NCBI GenBank assembly: GCA_037179385.1
Contig: CM074196.1
Span: forward strand, 29,285,986-29,349,985
DNA: 64,000 bases
Reading direction: 5' to 3'
Source: Holothuria scabra
Lineage: Eukaryota > Echinodermata > Holothuroidea > Aspidochirotida > Holothuriidae
Notes under the pieces: model-generated
Databases searched by the model: none
Told to the model about the DNA's origin: nothing
What the model saw: only the letters and a program-made list of their open reading frames with translations
Made by a program: the position numbers and the translations under genes
Shown: in pieces, positions 1 through 10,500 of the stretch
Position numbering within the stretch: position 1 is the stretch's first letter
Layout: every line of letters starts with the position of its first letter

Positions 1-1230
1 AATTTGGGGATTTTATGGAAGAATCTTTCCTCCTTATAGAAAAATTAAGTAGGGGTGATCTGTAGTTTGTTGTGGTTTCCCGAATATCATCATGCTGATT
101 AAGGCCCTCGGACCATATTAGAAAATTTTCCCGCGGAAAAAGTTTGGCTTCCCATATGTTTATAGTTTTATATTTTATGTATTGGCATAGGCTTACGGGA
201 ACGTTTTAGTTTGGAGGGGGGTCAGAATTGTCTTTTTTGTCCGAAAAATGTAATCCTGCTCGGAAGTCTATCTAAGTGGAGCGCAGAGAAAAAATTGAAA
301 ATTGAGAACCCCGAGAAAGCAGGAAATGACATTTACCGGGGTCGTAACTAAAAACAAAGCAGTCATTATTTTGAGCTTTTTTCGCAATAAGAAGTCCACT
401 GAAAAAGATGAAATTTTCTACGTGGCTGCCTGAACTACAGAAAATGATTTTACTTCAAACGTTTTGAAAATATGTCACGTTGCAAGGTGGCTTCAAATGA
501 ATTTTCAGTCAGACTTGTGCAGAGACATTCTCAAACTAATTGTTTATCATTATGTGTAGCTGAAAACATAGTTGATTTTCATTACCGTTTGCTACAATTC
601 GGCTGTCAAGGCAGGCTAGATGGCAGACCACTGGGCGCTGCATGATATGAACAACCTCTCGTCCGATTTTGTAAGGACTAATTATTATTTTGGAATTTTG
701 AGTTTCCTTGAAGAATCTGGTCTTTTAGTAAGCAAAATAGAGAAGATCGTCCCGGTGACTAAGTTTATCAGGCCCCCACCTTTTATAGTGGATCGGTAGA
801 TGAAGGCTCCCCGACGAAACTGGATTTTCTCATCGACAGGGGAGGGCAGCCTTCGCCCGAGGAGATGATGGCATCGCGCGCACGCATTGAAGATGGGATG
901 AGGAGGTGTTTATCACTTCTTCATAGCAGAGCTAGTAAGAAGTGATTAAAACCGATTCAGATACGTGTAAAAACAGCGTTACAAAAGAAAAAAGTTCATA
1001 AAGAAGAAGAAAAAAAAAAACAGTTCATGATCATCCATTCAGTAACTTAGTTTTTCCTTTCTTAGGCCGCCCCGAAAAAATTTCAGTCCTTCCCCGACGG
1101 GAGGAGATATGACAAGGTACATGGAATAAGGTACAACAGAGCTACAAAGAAGTGATTGAAAATCAATTCCGATATGTATTAAAATAGCATTTCAAAACAA
1201 AATATATGTTCAAGTTTTTCTAAATTGCAA
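1..1230 (-). repeat. Inverted, edge-truncated copy of the 3258-6207 hAT-like repeat
   Basis: This stretch is an inverted, diverged copy of roughly 3480-5570. For example, the text around 100-170 (ggccctcggaccatatta) reappears reverse-complemented near 5450-5480, and the gtccttccccgacgggag stretch near 1080 matches 3605-3620 reversed. The left end runs off the window. About 120 bases at 784-903 recur in the same direction at 2380-2503. I see no transposase reading frame. The right border is approximate because no terminal repeat is visible there. Confidence 0.7.
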
Positions 1231-1612
1231 TGTGTTTTTTTTTTACAATTTTGTTAGTCTTTTCTTCAATCTAAGATGAATTATGTTGTCTTTTTACGGG
1301 AATCCATGCTTATAAGCTTTCTCAAGCTTTCTGTAGATACTTTGTGGCCACATGTACATATGTTATGCGCACAGCCCATTATGTTATTTGTTTAGCTGGT
1401 TTTGCTGTGACCGTTTTAGCACGTAGTGAGTTAAATAGCTTTAGCACGTTTTAGCATGTAAAAGAAACAGTCCACCATACTGACTAAATTGACCAAAGGA
1501 AGTTTGGTGAAACTGAAACTAAGAGAAAATAAAAATAAATCATTGAAAATATTTAAAACGCAACCAACCTTAATGTTTATTCATATAAATGTTGAATACA
1601 GAGTAGCTTTAG

Positions 1613-1655
1613 ATATCTATTGACATGCGGTCTGATGGGACCCTTGAATGTTCTT
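1613..1655 (+). CDS. Possible short exon, C-terminal end of a sushi domain
   Basis: A TTTAG acceptor at 1608-1612 is followed by 43 coding bases ending in GTLECS plus one base, then a gtaagt donor at 1656. This resembles the last strand and last cysteine of a complement control protein (sushi) module. It ends in phase 1, which matches the phase-1 start of the next sushi exon at 1759, so the two could be spliced directly. It is too short to be sure of. It may equally be chance, because only one cysteine and the spacing to the donor support it. Any upstream exons would lie outside the window. Confidence 0.35.
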
Positions 1656-1758
1656 GTAAGTTTTCGTATAATTCCTTTCAACTATTTAAAAATTCAAATG
1701 CTATTTCAAAACATCTTGGTCATATTTTCAAATAATTCTTTTAACTTAACATATTCAG

Positions 1759-1953
1759 CTATTTCGTCGTGTCTTGAAGAGGACCTCCCAACTGTAGAGC
1801 ACGGATCCTTCGACTGCAATGGCTACTCTGTTGGAAATCGTTGTACCCTTAAGTGCGACCATGATTTTTACCCATTGTCATCAAGTGAGACAATTTGTGA
1901 AGACAGTGAACTAGCTAACAGCAAATGGTCTGGTAATTCATTTGAATGTTCTG
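1759..1953 (+). CDS. Sushi (CCP/SCR) domain exon, six-cysteine selectin type
   Basis: This is a 195-base internal exon with an acceptor ending ttcag at 1758 and donor gtaagt at 1954. It is phase 1 at both ends, the usual symmetric form for extracellular modules. The translation has six cysteines in the order SSC, FDC, RC, LKC, TIC and FEC. It also has LPTVEHGSFDC near the start and KWSGNSFEC at the end, which is the complete sushi pattern with the additional disulfide pair seen in selectin CCP modules. Sushi domains are extracellular binding modules in complement regulators, selectins and adhesion receptors. The next recognisable coding exon downstream is the C-type lectin domain at 7536, also entered in phase 1. 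A sushi-plus-lectin receptor or secreted protein is therefore plausible but unproven. The rest of the gene lies to the left of the window. Confidence 0.75.
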
Positions 1954-3249
1954 GTAAGTTTTTGTGATTATTTTTTTTTTCTGTGAGAAAGTTCAAATGC
2001 TAGTCGTTCGAAATATCTTAGGTATTTTCTAATACAATTTTATTTATCAACGTACTTAATTTGTGAAGTGAAATTTCACTCTTTCACGAGTGCTTGCAGT
2101 GATTGCTCTTTTTAAAGAGTGATCACTGTGAGCACTCCTTCAAAAAATGAAACGGGTCTGTCGTATGCGTAATTCGGCTATTGGAACCTGTAAAAGCAGG
2201 GGTGGCGCCAGGAATTGCCCGACAGGGGGCCAAGCTCCCCGGCAGGGTGGGGGGAAGCTTTTCAAAGCCCCAACAAAAGAGATGAGTTAGTCCCGCTGAG
2301 ACGTGATTTTGCAGAATCTGAGGCTTCTCTGAATCTCATCTGAATCTCTGGCTTACTTTTTAAGGAATACTTAACATACTTTATAGTGGATCGGTAGATG
2401 AAGGCTCCCCGACGAAACTGGATTTTCTCATCAACAGGGGAGGGCAGCCTTCGCGCGAGGAGACATGGCATCGCACGCACGCATTGAAGATGGGATGAGG
2501 CTGTGCCCCGCTTCAATAACTGAAGCCTAGCTGGGCTTTAGCTGGGAAAGGCTAGCACAGTTGGGCCCCACGTGGGAACACCTGACAAACACGAATGGAC
2601 CCCAGCTGGGGCCTAGCAAGTAGCTCAGCTGAAACCCAGTTGGGCCCAGCTGGGCATGTTGGCTGGGATGGAAGTTGCATCTTTTGAAATGTTGAAAGTC
2701 TGGGTGAACAACTCATTCTTGAGCATCAAACAACTGAATTTCTATCTGAGGGAAACTTATTTCTTGGAAAGAAGGCTGCCATGCTGCCTTATTTGTAATT
2801 ATTTATCACTCTTTGTCGAAAAATATTGGTTTTTAATGGATGAAATTTCCTTGTAAAACAAACGCAATATTTTCCTTTAATGTAGGCTACTGGTTCTCTA
2901 GGCTGGGGAGATCCTCGAAATGTGTGTAAACAACGTAATTGATGAAACCATGAAAACTAGCTACACTATCTCGAGATAGACAATTTGAAATATCTAATAG
3001 AATAGTTCCATTTTTGCTAAATCGAAGTAAAAAATCATGTCTCTGCATTCAAATTAAACTTACGCTGCTGTTGCATTACGCTAAATCCCGTTATACAATC
3101 TTATAGAATTGCTTTATGGTGAGCATACAAGATCCTAATGTGTTTCAAAACACTCTCGGCACATTCTGTGGTTAAATTGACAAATATTAATCTTTTCACT
3201 GGACTATCCTTAGTGATGTTTATGTGATGATCATGATTATATTGAAAAC
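1954..3249. other. Intron sequence: hairpin, truncated hAT end and CAGCTGGG-rich stretch
   Basis: This is non-coding sequence downstream of the sushi exon. An imperfect hairpin lies at about 2090-2145 (gagtgcttgcagtgattgct against its near complement agtgatcactgtgagcactc). Positions 2199-2515 begin with the inverted-repeat end CAGGGGTGGCGCCA of the hAT-like family, then jump to the internal segment that also occurs at 784-903, so this is an internally deleted or truncated copy. Positions 2525-2665 are enriched in the palindrome cccagctggg and variants. I see nothing in 2670-3249. Confidence 0.6.
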
Positions 3250-3257
3250 TCTAAGCT

Positions 3258-6207
3258 CAGGGGTGGCGCCAACGGGGGGGGGGGGGGATGCCCCCCCCCC
3301 GTCGGGGAACACTGCCCCCCCCCCCGTCGGGGAAGGTCGGCGATTTCGTCGGGGAGGCCTAAAAATAAAAAAATTAATTAATTAATCAATTAATTACTTA
3401 ATTGATTAATTTATTTTAAATTAATTTTAATTAATCAATTAATTAATTTAAAAAAACTAAAGGACTGAAGTTACCAGATGGGTGATCTTGAACACGCTTT
3501 TTTGTTTTGCAATGCTATTTTAATGCATATTGGGAATCGAATTTCGATCACTTATTCTTAGCTCCGTTATACCTCATTCCATATGTACCTTAATTGTCCT
3601 ATCTCATCCCCCGTCGGGGAAGGGCGGCATTTTTTGCGGAAGGCCTAATGAAGAACGTAAAGGACTGAAGTTACTGGATGGATGATTATGAACTTTTTTT
3701 CCTTTATGATTTTTTGTTTTTCGTTTGTAACCCTATCTTTTATGCATCGATTTTAAGCCCAGTACACACTACAGCGATATCGGATCGGATTACTATCTGG
3801 TTTCTGTCAGTTTTAGTATAAAATCTCCTCCATCCATTTTCGGAAAGAACCAAAAATTTGCCATCCTGTGTAAATGTACGACCGGTGTGAGCGGAATACG
3901 GCAAATATATACTACTTATTTCGTGGCGTCACATTGTCAAATAGCTTTTATCGAACTACGCGTATCCGATAAAAGTTGTCTGTGGATGTGGCGTCACGGA
4001 ATAATTGGTATAAGTTACTTGGAATTTCGTAGTCTACATTGGTTGGCAAATTTTTGTTTCTTTCCGACCAAAGATGAAGGAGATATTAATTAAACCTTAC
4101 AAAAATCGGAGCGAAATCCGATCCGATATCGTTGTAGTGTGACCTGGCCTTTAATCGGTTTTAATCACTTCTTACTAGTTCTGCTATCTCTCCTCCCATA
4201 TTCAATACGTGCGCGCAAGGTCATGCCCCCGTTGGGGAAGACTTCCCTCCCCCTGTTGTTGAGAGAAAATCCAATTTCATCGGGGATCTTTCATACACAG
4301 GCCCACGATAAAAAATGTGTGCCAGATAACTTCAGTCACCCCCGACGATCTTCTTGATTTTGTTTACTAGAAGATCATATTCTTCAAGGAAACTGACAAT
4401 TCCAAATTTTCCTTGCAAAAACGGACAAGTGGTTTTTCATGCGCAGGCATTACCCAATGGTCTTTTTCTAAAGTCACCCGACCCTCTGGCAAAGGTTCGT
4501 TCGACATGCATTGCCCAATGGTCTGCCATCTGGCCTGTCCCGACAACCGAATTCTAGAAACGGTAACGAAAATCGGCCAGGCCATTTTGGGCTATACACA
4601 TAATGATAAACAGTGGCTTGAATATGTCTCCCCTTAAGTCTGACTGAAAATTCATTTTTAAGCCACCTTGTAACGTGACATTTTTTCAAATACGTTGGAA
4701 GTAAGATCATTTTGTCTGGAGTTCGGGCAGTCACGAAGAAAATTTCATCTTTTTAGTGGATATTGCAATTGAATATAACAAAGAATTCTGGTAAGGTAAA
4801 AAACAGTATGTTTTTTCATAGGTTCCCCCCGAAAAGAGACAAGTCCATAACATCTAATTGTAGCAGTACCTGTACCTGTATCTTTTATCTGGTAGTTTTC
4901 TGATCACTTACCAAGTTGGGTTTTTTCTGTTAAAGTGAAATTTCTACTTCAAAGGAAATCTCAAAATAAAGACTGCTAAAGTCTGGGAAATGCCATTTTC
5001 GGGTGTCTGTGGTGTTAGTATTTTTTAACAATTTTCTTTACTTTCCGCGCCAACTGATGGGTGGCGCTCCGCTTAGTGTTTTGGTCGAAAAAATTACTTA
5101 ACAGATCAATACATGCTTGCATATTATTCTTCGCTTTGGGGCAGTATTATAACTCCCTGGTATTATAAAGTGCAAATTTTATTGCGAAAGAAAGCTCAAA
5201 ATAATGACTATATCGGTACTTTGTTTCTAGTTACCAGCTCAGTCGCGGAAATGACTTTTCCTGCCCCCTGGAGGTTCTTCATTTTTCAAAAATATCTGTG
5301 CGCGCCACTTGTAGTTTTTCGGGTAATATTATATTTTTCGGACAAAAGAAAAACAAAACAATTTTGTCCCCTCCCAAACTGAAACACTCCCGTCGGCCTA
5401 TGTCAGAACTTCAAATATATTGGAAGCCAAACATTTTCCACGGAACATTTACCAATATGGTCCGAGGGCATTAATCTACCTGATGATATTCAGTAACCCC
5501 AACAAAGCTGTACAAAACTACAGATTACTCCCTACTTGATTTTTCTTATAAAAACACCAAAATATGTCATAATATAAGCTTCAGATTGTTAAAAGTGGCA
5601 AAATTTTCCAATTTTGATGAATACTCTGTACAACAAATAACCAGACAACTCTGTTAATCACCCCGACATTCTACCTAATTTGCTCTTGAAAGGCATATCA
5701 CTTAATAAGGAACCCAATTTTTTTTTATTATAACCTTACCAAAAACCAAATTTTCTTATATTAAATTCCAAAATTTCTGCAAAAAATGAGCTCTTAATTT
5801 TCAAATCTTGATTCAAAAAAGGGATAAAAAACTTTTCGGGCAAACTTTAAGTCTCGTCTTCAGATAGTACGTAGGACAAGAACGATTAAATTCATTATCC
5901 CAACAGAATTTCAGCTGTCGCGTGTAAAACGTTTTTGAATTTGTTTATATCAAGGATAGATTCTTCAATAAATACCCCAAATTTTTAATTGTTATTACAA
6001 AAGCCAAATTTCTTTCAAAAAATAAACTTCAGATTTTAAGTGTTTGTTTAAAAAAGGTCACAAATTTCGGCGCGCTGCGCGCGCCTCAAATTCTGTCAAG
6101 TTACGTCCCACCGGGACTAACCTATCGCCTTTGTCGGGGTCTTGAACTGCTGGCCCCCTGTCGGGGAGCTTGGCCCCCCTGTCGGGCAAATCCTGGCGCC
6201 ACCCCTG
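3258..6207. mobile_element. Non-autonomous hAT-like DNA transposon, 2950 bp, with 8-bp TSD
   Basis: The left end is CAGGGGTGGCGCCA at 3258-3271 and the right end is its exact complement TGGCGCCACCCCTG at 6194-6207. The flanks are the perfect 8-bp direct repeat TCTAAGCT at 3250-3257 and 6208-6215. Eight-base duplications and ends beginning CAG are characteristic of the hAT superfamily. No transposase reading frame is visible, so it would depend on a transposase supplied elsewhere. Inside are long C and G runs (3275-3325), a TTAA-rich low-complexity stretch (3366-3450) and repeated gtcggggaa motifs. Diverged relatives occur at 1-1230 (inverted), 2199-2515 and about 7980-9280. Confidence 0.85.
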
Positions 6208-6215
6208 TCTAAGCT

Positions 6216-7060
6216 TCTTGTGACTTTATGCGTAAGTACATCAGATGTGGGAAAAAACAATTTTTCTCTTCGTATAAAGCAGGGTGGGACAGTTATCTGG
6301 CAGCCCTGAGGTGACGGGATGCAAATAGGAAAACAAAAAAAAAAAAAAAAAAAAGAAAGTCGTCGTAAGCAGAGTCAGTAACCACTACATAACATGGGAA
6401 AAGAAAGTAAGAAATTACCAGTCGAGTTACGTGCCTACCCTTACTCAAAAGCCATATATAGGACATACATGGAAATTTATATCTGGACCAGATATGGTCC
6501 AGATATGGAATTTGTATCTGACTTTTAAAAGAAAGGCAGATATAACTTGATATATCGTGAAGGAAAGTATGACCAATGTAAAATTTGATATGGCTCCAAT
6601 TTTATATGGGACAGAAATGACGCATATATGTCCTTTTGTCTAAAGTCCTCCCGACCCTCTAGCAAAGGACCGTTCGGTGAAACCAAAACTTTCACTGCTT
6701 CCCAAAGAAGTTATTACGTCCTCTCGAGGGACAATACGTGATCAACCTCACGCCGGCCCTCAGAACAATTACATTATTGGTCTGTCATGTTTGGCTCCAT
6801 TCTAGACAGGATGAAAAGGACTGAAGGACAATACACTTCTTAAAACCTCCCGACCCTCTGGCAAAGGACCGTTCGGTGAAACCAAAACTTTCACTGAAGA
6901 ACAATACGTTTGACGTTGAAGACTATGTGAACATCTCTTATAGAGTTTAATGTCCATTGTATAACATTGACTTAAGTATTTTAAGTTGTTAAATTACTAA
7001 ATGGTGAAGAACCGTGAAACTGCTTTGAAATTCCTATTTTTAACAGCTATATATTTCCAG
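6216..7060. repeat. Intron with a dispersed 'cccgaccctctggcaaagg' repeat
   Basis: A 50-60 base segment containing ctagcaaaggaccgttcggt and ending in aaaactttcactg occurs at about 6645-6700 and again at 6840-6897. Weaker matches are at about 4470-4500 (same strand) and 16530-16572 (reverse complement). A poly-A run lies at 6334-6352. Short AT-rich gatat-type words are frequent at 6470-6610. I see nothing coding here. Confidence 0.5.
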
Positions 7061-7244
7061 ATATAAGCCCGATATAAGTTTTGAGGAAGGGTATGTGGTC
7101 GACGTTACTGTCTCTTCCCAGAATGCAGGTGATGGCTGGTTCCTTGGCAACGTAAATGTTGAAAATGCCAAGAAAACAAACCAACAAGGACACTTCAGTA
7201 CCCGTCGTAAAGGCCTTTATGCAGCTGTCCAGTCCCTCCCTTAA
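7061..7244 (+). pseudogene. SH3-like terminal exon or exon relic
   Basis: A tatttccag acceptor at 7052-7060 opens a frame of 60 codons from 7062 to a TAA at 7242-7244. The translation runs RYKPDISFEEGYVVDVTV, then a Ser/Gln/Asn-rich turn, GDGWFLGNV, a lysine/asparagine loop, and QQGHF..KGLY. This follows the SH3 fold plan: an acidic 'sFeeGdvv' RT-loop end, the GWflG tryptophan strand, and a G-h-F strand near the end. SH3 domains bind proline-rich cytoplasmic ligands, so the exon does not fit an extracellular sushi/lectin gene whose intron it occupies. It could be the last exon of another gene, an alternative 3' end, or a relic of a duplicated exon. No ALYDY motif is present in the visible part. 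The function is inferred from fold pattern only. Confidence 0.35.
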
Positions 7245-7535
7245 TACAACGGCAAATTTTAGAAGAAGACAAGTCCGATTTGAAGGTAGCCTTTACGCCT
7301 AGGTTTCGTCATTTGTCAATCGCAACGCACGCTTGTGTTGAGAATCGTGATTGACGAGAAGCCTTGCTAACCTTTCCTATTAGCATGCAATAACATTGTA
7401 TACACAACATGTATTTACAAAATGCTCCGAATGTTCATGCTTCCAATGGCGTACTTTAAAATTGCTACTTTAATAACTAAGTTTGTCTTTCTTTATATAT
7501 ACAATTAAAAGTTATTACGTAATTGTTTCACACAG

Positions 7536-10500
7536 AGATAGACTGCAACGAATGGAACTCCTGGGCCGGAAGTTCTTACCAAATTATGCATGCTACGAAA
7601 TCATGGTGGGATTCGTCCTCGGACTGTCAAAAATTACACGGTGATCATCTGGTATACATAGAGAGCGAGGCGGAAAACGAGTTCGTGCGGAAATTGATTT
7701 CTAGTTGTACAAGAGAGTCCTTTAGTTGGATTGGACTAAATGATCAGGAGACCGAAGGTACGGAAACTTCCATTGAAATATGTAATATATAGGCCTATGC
7801 ACGTGATTGACGATATAAAGTTACCGGGGTGAAATATGAAATATAGGCCTATGCACGTGATTGACGATATTAAGTTATCGAGGTGATGCGCACTGTTAAA
7901 CAAGAAATTTCCTAACTGGCTAACGGTAACCCCAATCCCTTAACTAAACAATTCGTTTTAATGGACCCACTCTTTGGAACTCCCTCCCACGCTTCATGAA
8001 TTACTCTTGGGTGGATACGGGGGAACGTTTTGATGGGCCTCTTGACGGTTGCTTTTTCGGGGGGGGGGCAGGTCTCTCCCGGATGCCATTCTTTTAAATC
8101 CTAAAAGACGTACTTTAGTAACATATAATTTTAACTTCAAAAGGTAGCATATTTGGCACCATATTACATGTAAGGACATCGGATTTCTCAAAAATTTTCA
8201 AGACGGGGGAAATCGTCTCCCCCACGGTCTCCTCAGTGATGTCTTTGTTTTTGTTTTTTCCATGAAAATAGTTCAATCTTGTTAAATATTTTACTTCAAA
8301 AAGTAGTATCTGTGGCACCAGACTGCATTAAAGGACACGAACATCTTCAAAAATTTAAAGGGAGGCCCATCCCTTGGACTCCTTCCCGGCCAGTATAGAC
8401 GTACCAGACGGGGGCAGGGGAGCGGAGGGTATTAAGGTGTGATGAGCAATAGTTTGCCATTTATCATGAAAAGATGTTAGAAGTAAAATCATTTACAGTT
8501 CGGGGAGTCAAAAACGAAATTTCATCAATTCATCGGATCTTGAATTTAGCCAAAAGTTACAAAAGAGAAACATCTAGAAACAATAGTAAAGTTTCATTTA
8601 TTCCTTGTATAGTTTCCCCCGAAAAGATTCAAGACCATTTCATCTAATGGTATATAGTGGTAAATTTTATGTGGCAATTTTGTGATCACCTAACAAGTTG
8701 ATGGTTTTTTATTATTGCAAACGAAAGCTTAAAATAAAGATAATTTAGAATCTGTTTCGAAGCATAACAAGGTATAATCTTCAGCTTTCTGGGGGGTCTT
8801 GACTTTTCAAAATTTTCTGTACTCTCCGGTGGTGGCGCTGGGCGTTGATAGTCTTTCAGGTAAAAGCTCATTTTCCGTGTCAAACACTTTTTAATAACTT
8901 TCTGATCATACACTTTGCAGTTGGCGAAATTATTTTGGAGTGGGCATTTTTTGCAAAAGAAAAAAGAGAAATGCTATTTTCGGCGATCTGAGCAGGGTCG
9001 ATTTTTCGAAATGCGCCGCTCGTACGCCTATGTCCATTATTTATGCTCTTTATATTTACTCCTAAAAGTATGTAAATTTAAAAAGTAATTTTACTTCAGA
9101 AATGTACCGGTAGCATACACGGCACTGGATTGCATGTAAAGACACATGTATAGCTTTGACCCTTTTTGCCCACCACAATTCAACTTTGAGGACTATTCCT
9201 TTCAAAATCGAAAATCTTGCAGCATTTTTCATCCAGGCTCCTTGCAAAGGCCAAAATTTTTCAAAGGAGACGTGGGAAACCTCGCCCTCCCAAGCTTACA
9301 ATCACTGAACATACTGTATGCCCCCCTTGAGAGAAATCCCGGGAACGCCACAGCCTCTTGGAAAGAAAGAAGCATATGCTCTGGGGTATTTTTAAATATC
9401 ATGTGATGGTAATATACTTAAATGCCACTGAATATTTGCTTTTAGCGTTCCATAAAATCCCTTGTTTGGAAAAATTTCATAAGAAGGTCAAATTTTCTCA
9501 CCCCAGACAGTACCAATTCTCCTAACCTACTTACTTAAGCCCCGCCCACAACTGTCTAAAACTCATCCACATCCTGACACAATCTCAGTTTATTGCTTCA
9601 TGGTGGGTATACAGGACCCAACGCGTAATGAGAACACTTTTATTTCAGTGCATACTGGGTAAAATGAGCTAGAGTTATCTGCATTTTTGCAGTCATTCTT
9701 GCAGTCTATCAAAGAACTGTGCCAACTGAGAGTTTCTGTAGACTACTACAAAAACTGAAGTTTGAGGTGAGATGTGACTTTAAGTTTTGTATTTTACAAA
9801 GGTTCTTGTCTCCATTTCTTAGTAATAATGGTTCAGAAAACCAAACATTCCAAGGTGAAGCACTGAAGATTAAGTGGGGAAAATGGCTGATGAAAGGGTC
9901 TTAATGTCACAGAATTATACTTCAGTATCAAATTCGAAGTTCACCTAAAAAGGTCAGATGTACTATTAATGACTTACCGTATCAATAATTGATGAGCACG
10001 TCTAAAATTATTTTAAAGAAATGTTTGAAATGTAATCATTTTTTACTCCACTTTTCGCGTTACAATACATTCTCTACACAATAAAAAGTGAGTCACTCTC
10101 CTAAAACTGAGTCAAGGTGAGTCACTGTGGGAACATAGGATGGTGACTCGCTTTTTTACTTTCTGTGTACCTTTTCTGTTCCCCGTATTTATTTCAGGGT
10201 TGTTCGGCCCTACCGATTCATCAAATATAACTCCTTTTACTGAATCAATGAGAAAAGGGGGTCTGTCATAAATAGGTAATTGAAACGTTAGTCGAGAACT
10301 AGTTGTCTATACTGCAGGTAAACAGAGATGTAGCTGAGGACTTGAAGTCAGAGGTCGAGGCCAGAAGATACACAGATTCTTCTTTCAAAATACTTTCAAT
10401 ACAATTCAAGAACATAGGAATTGATAATACAGCAGAAGACAACCACACCAACGTGGCATAATGATGAGCCGAACCCTTAATACAGGTTCTCTCAACGGGA

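Noticed and set aside
3275..3325. Long G and C runs as a possible G-quadruplex regulatory element
   Set aside because: They belong to the GC-rich end of the hAT-like element and may be length artefacts, so no function is supported.
4354..4734. Cluster of short open frames on both strands
   Set aside because: All lie inside the non-autonomous hAT element and show no transposase motif.
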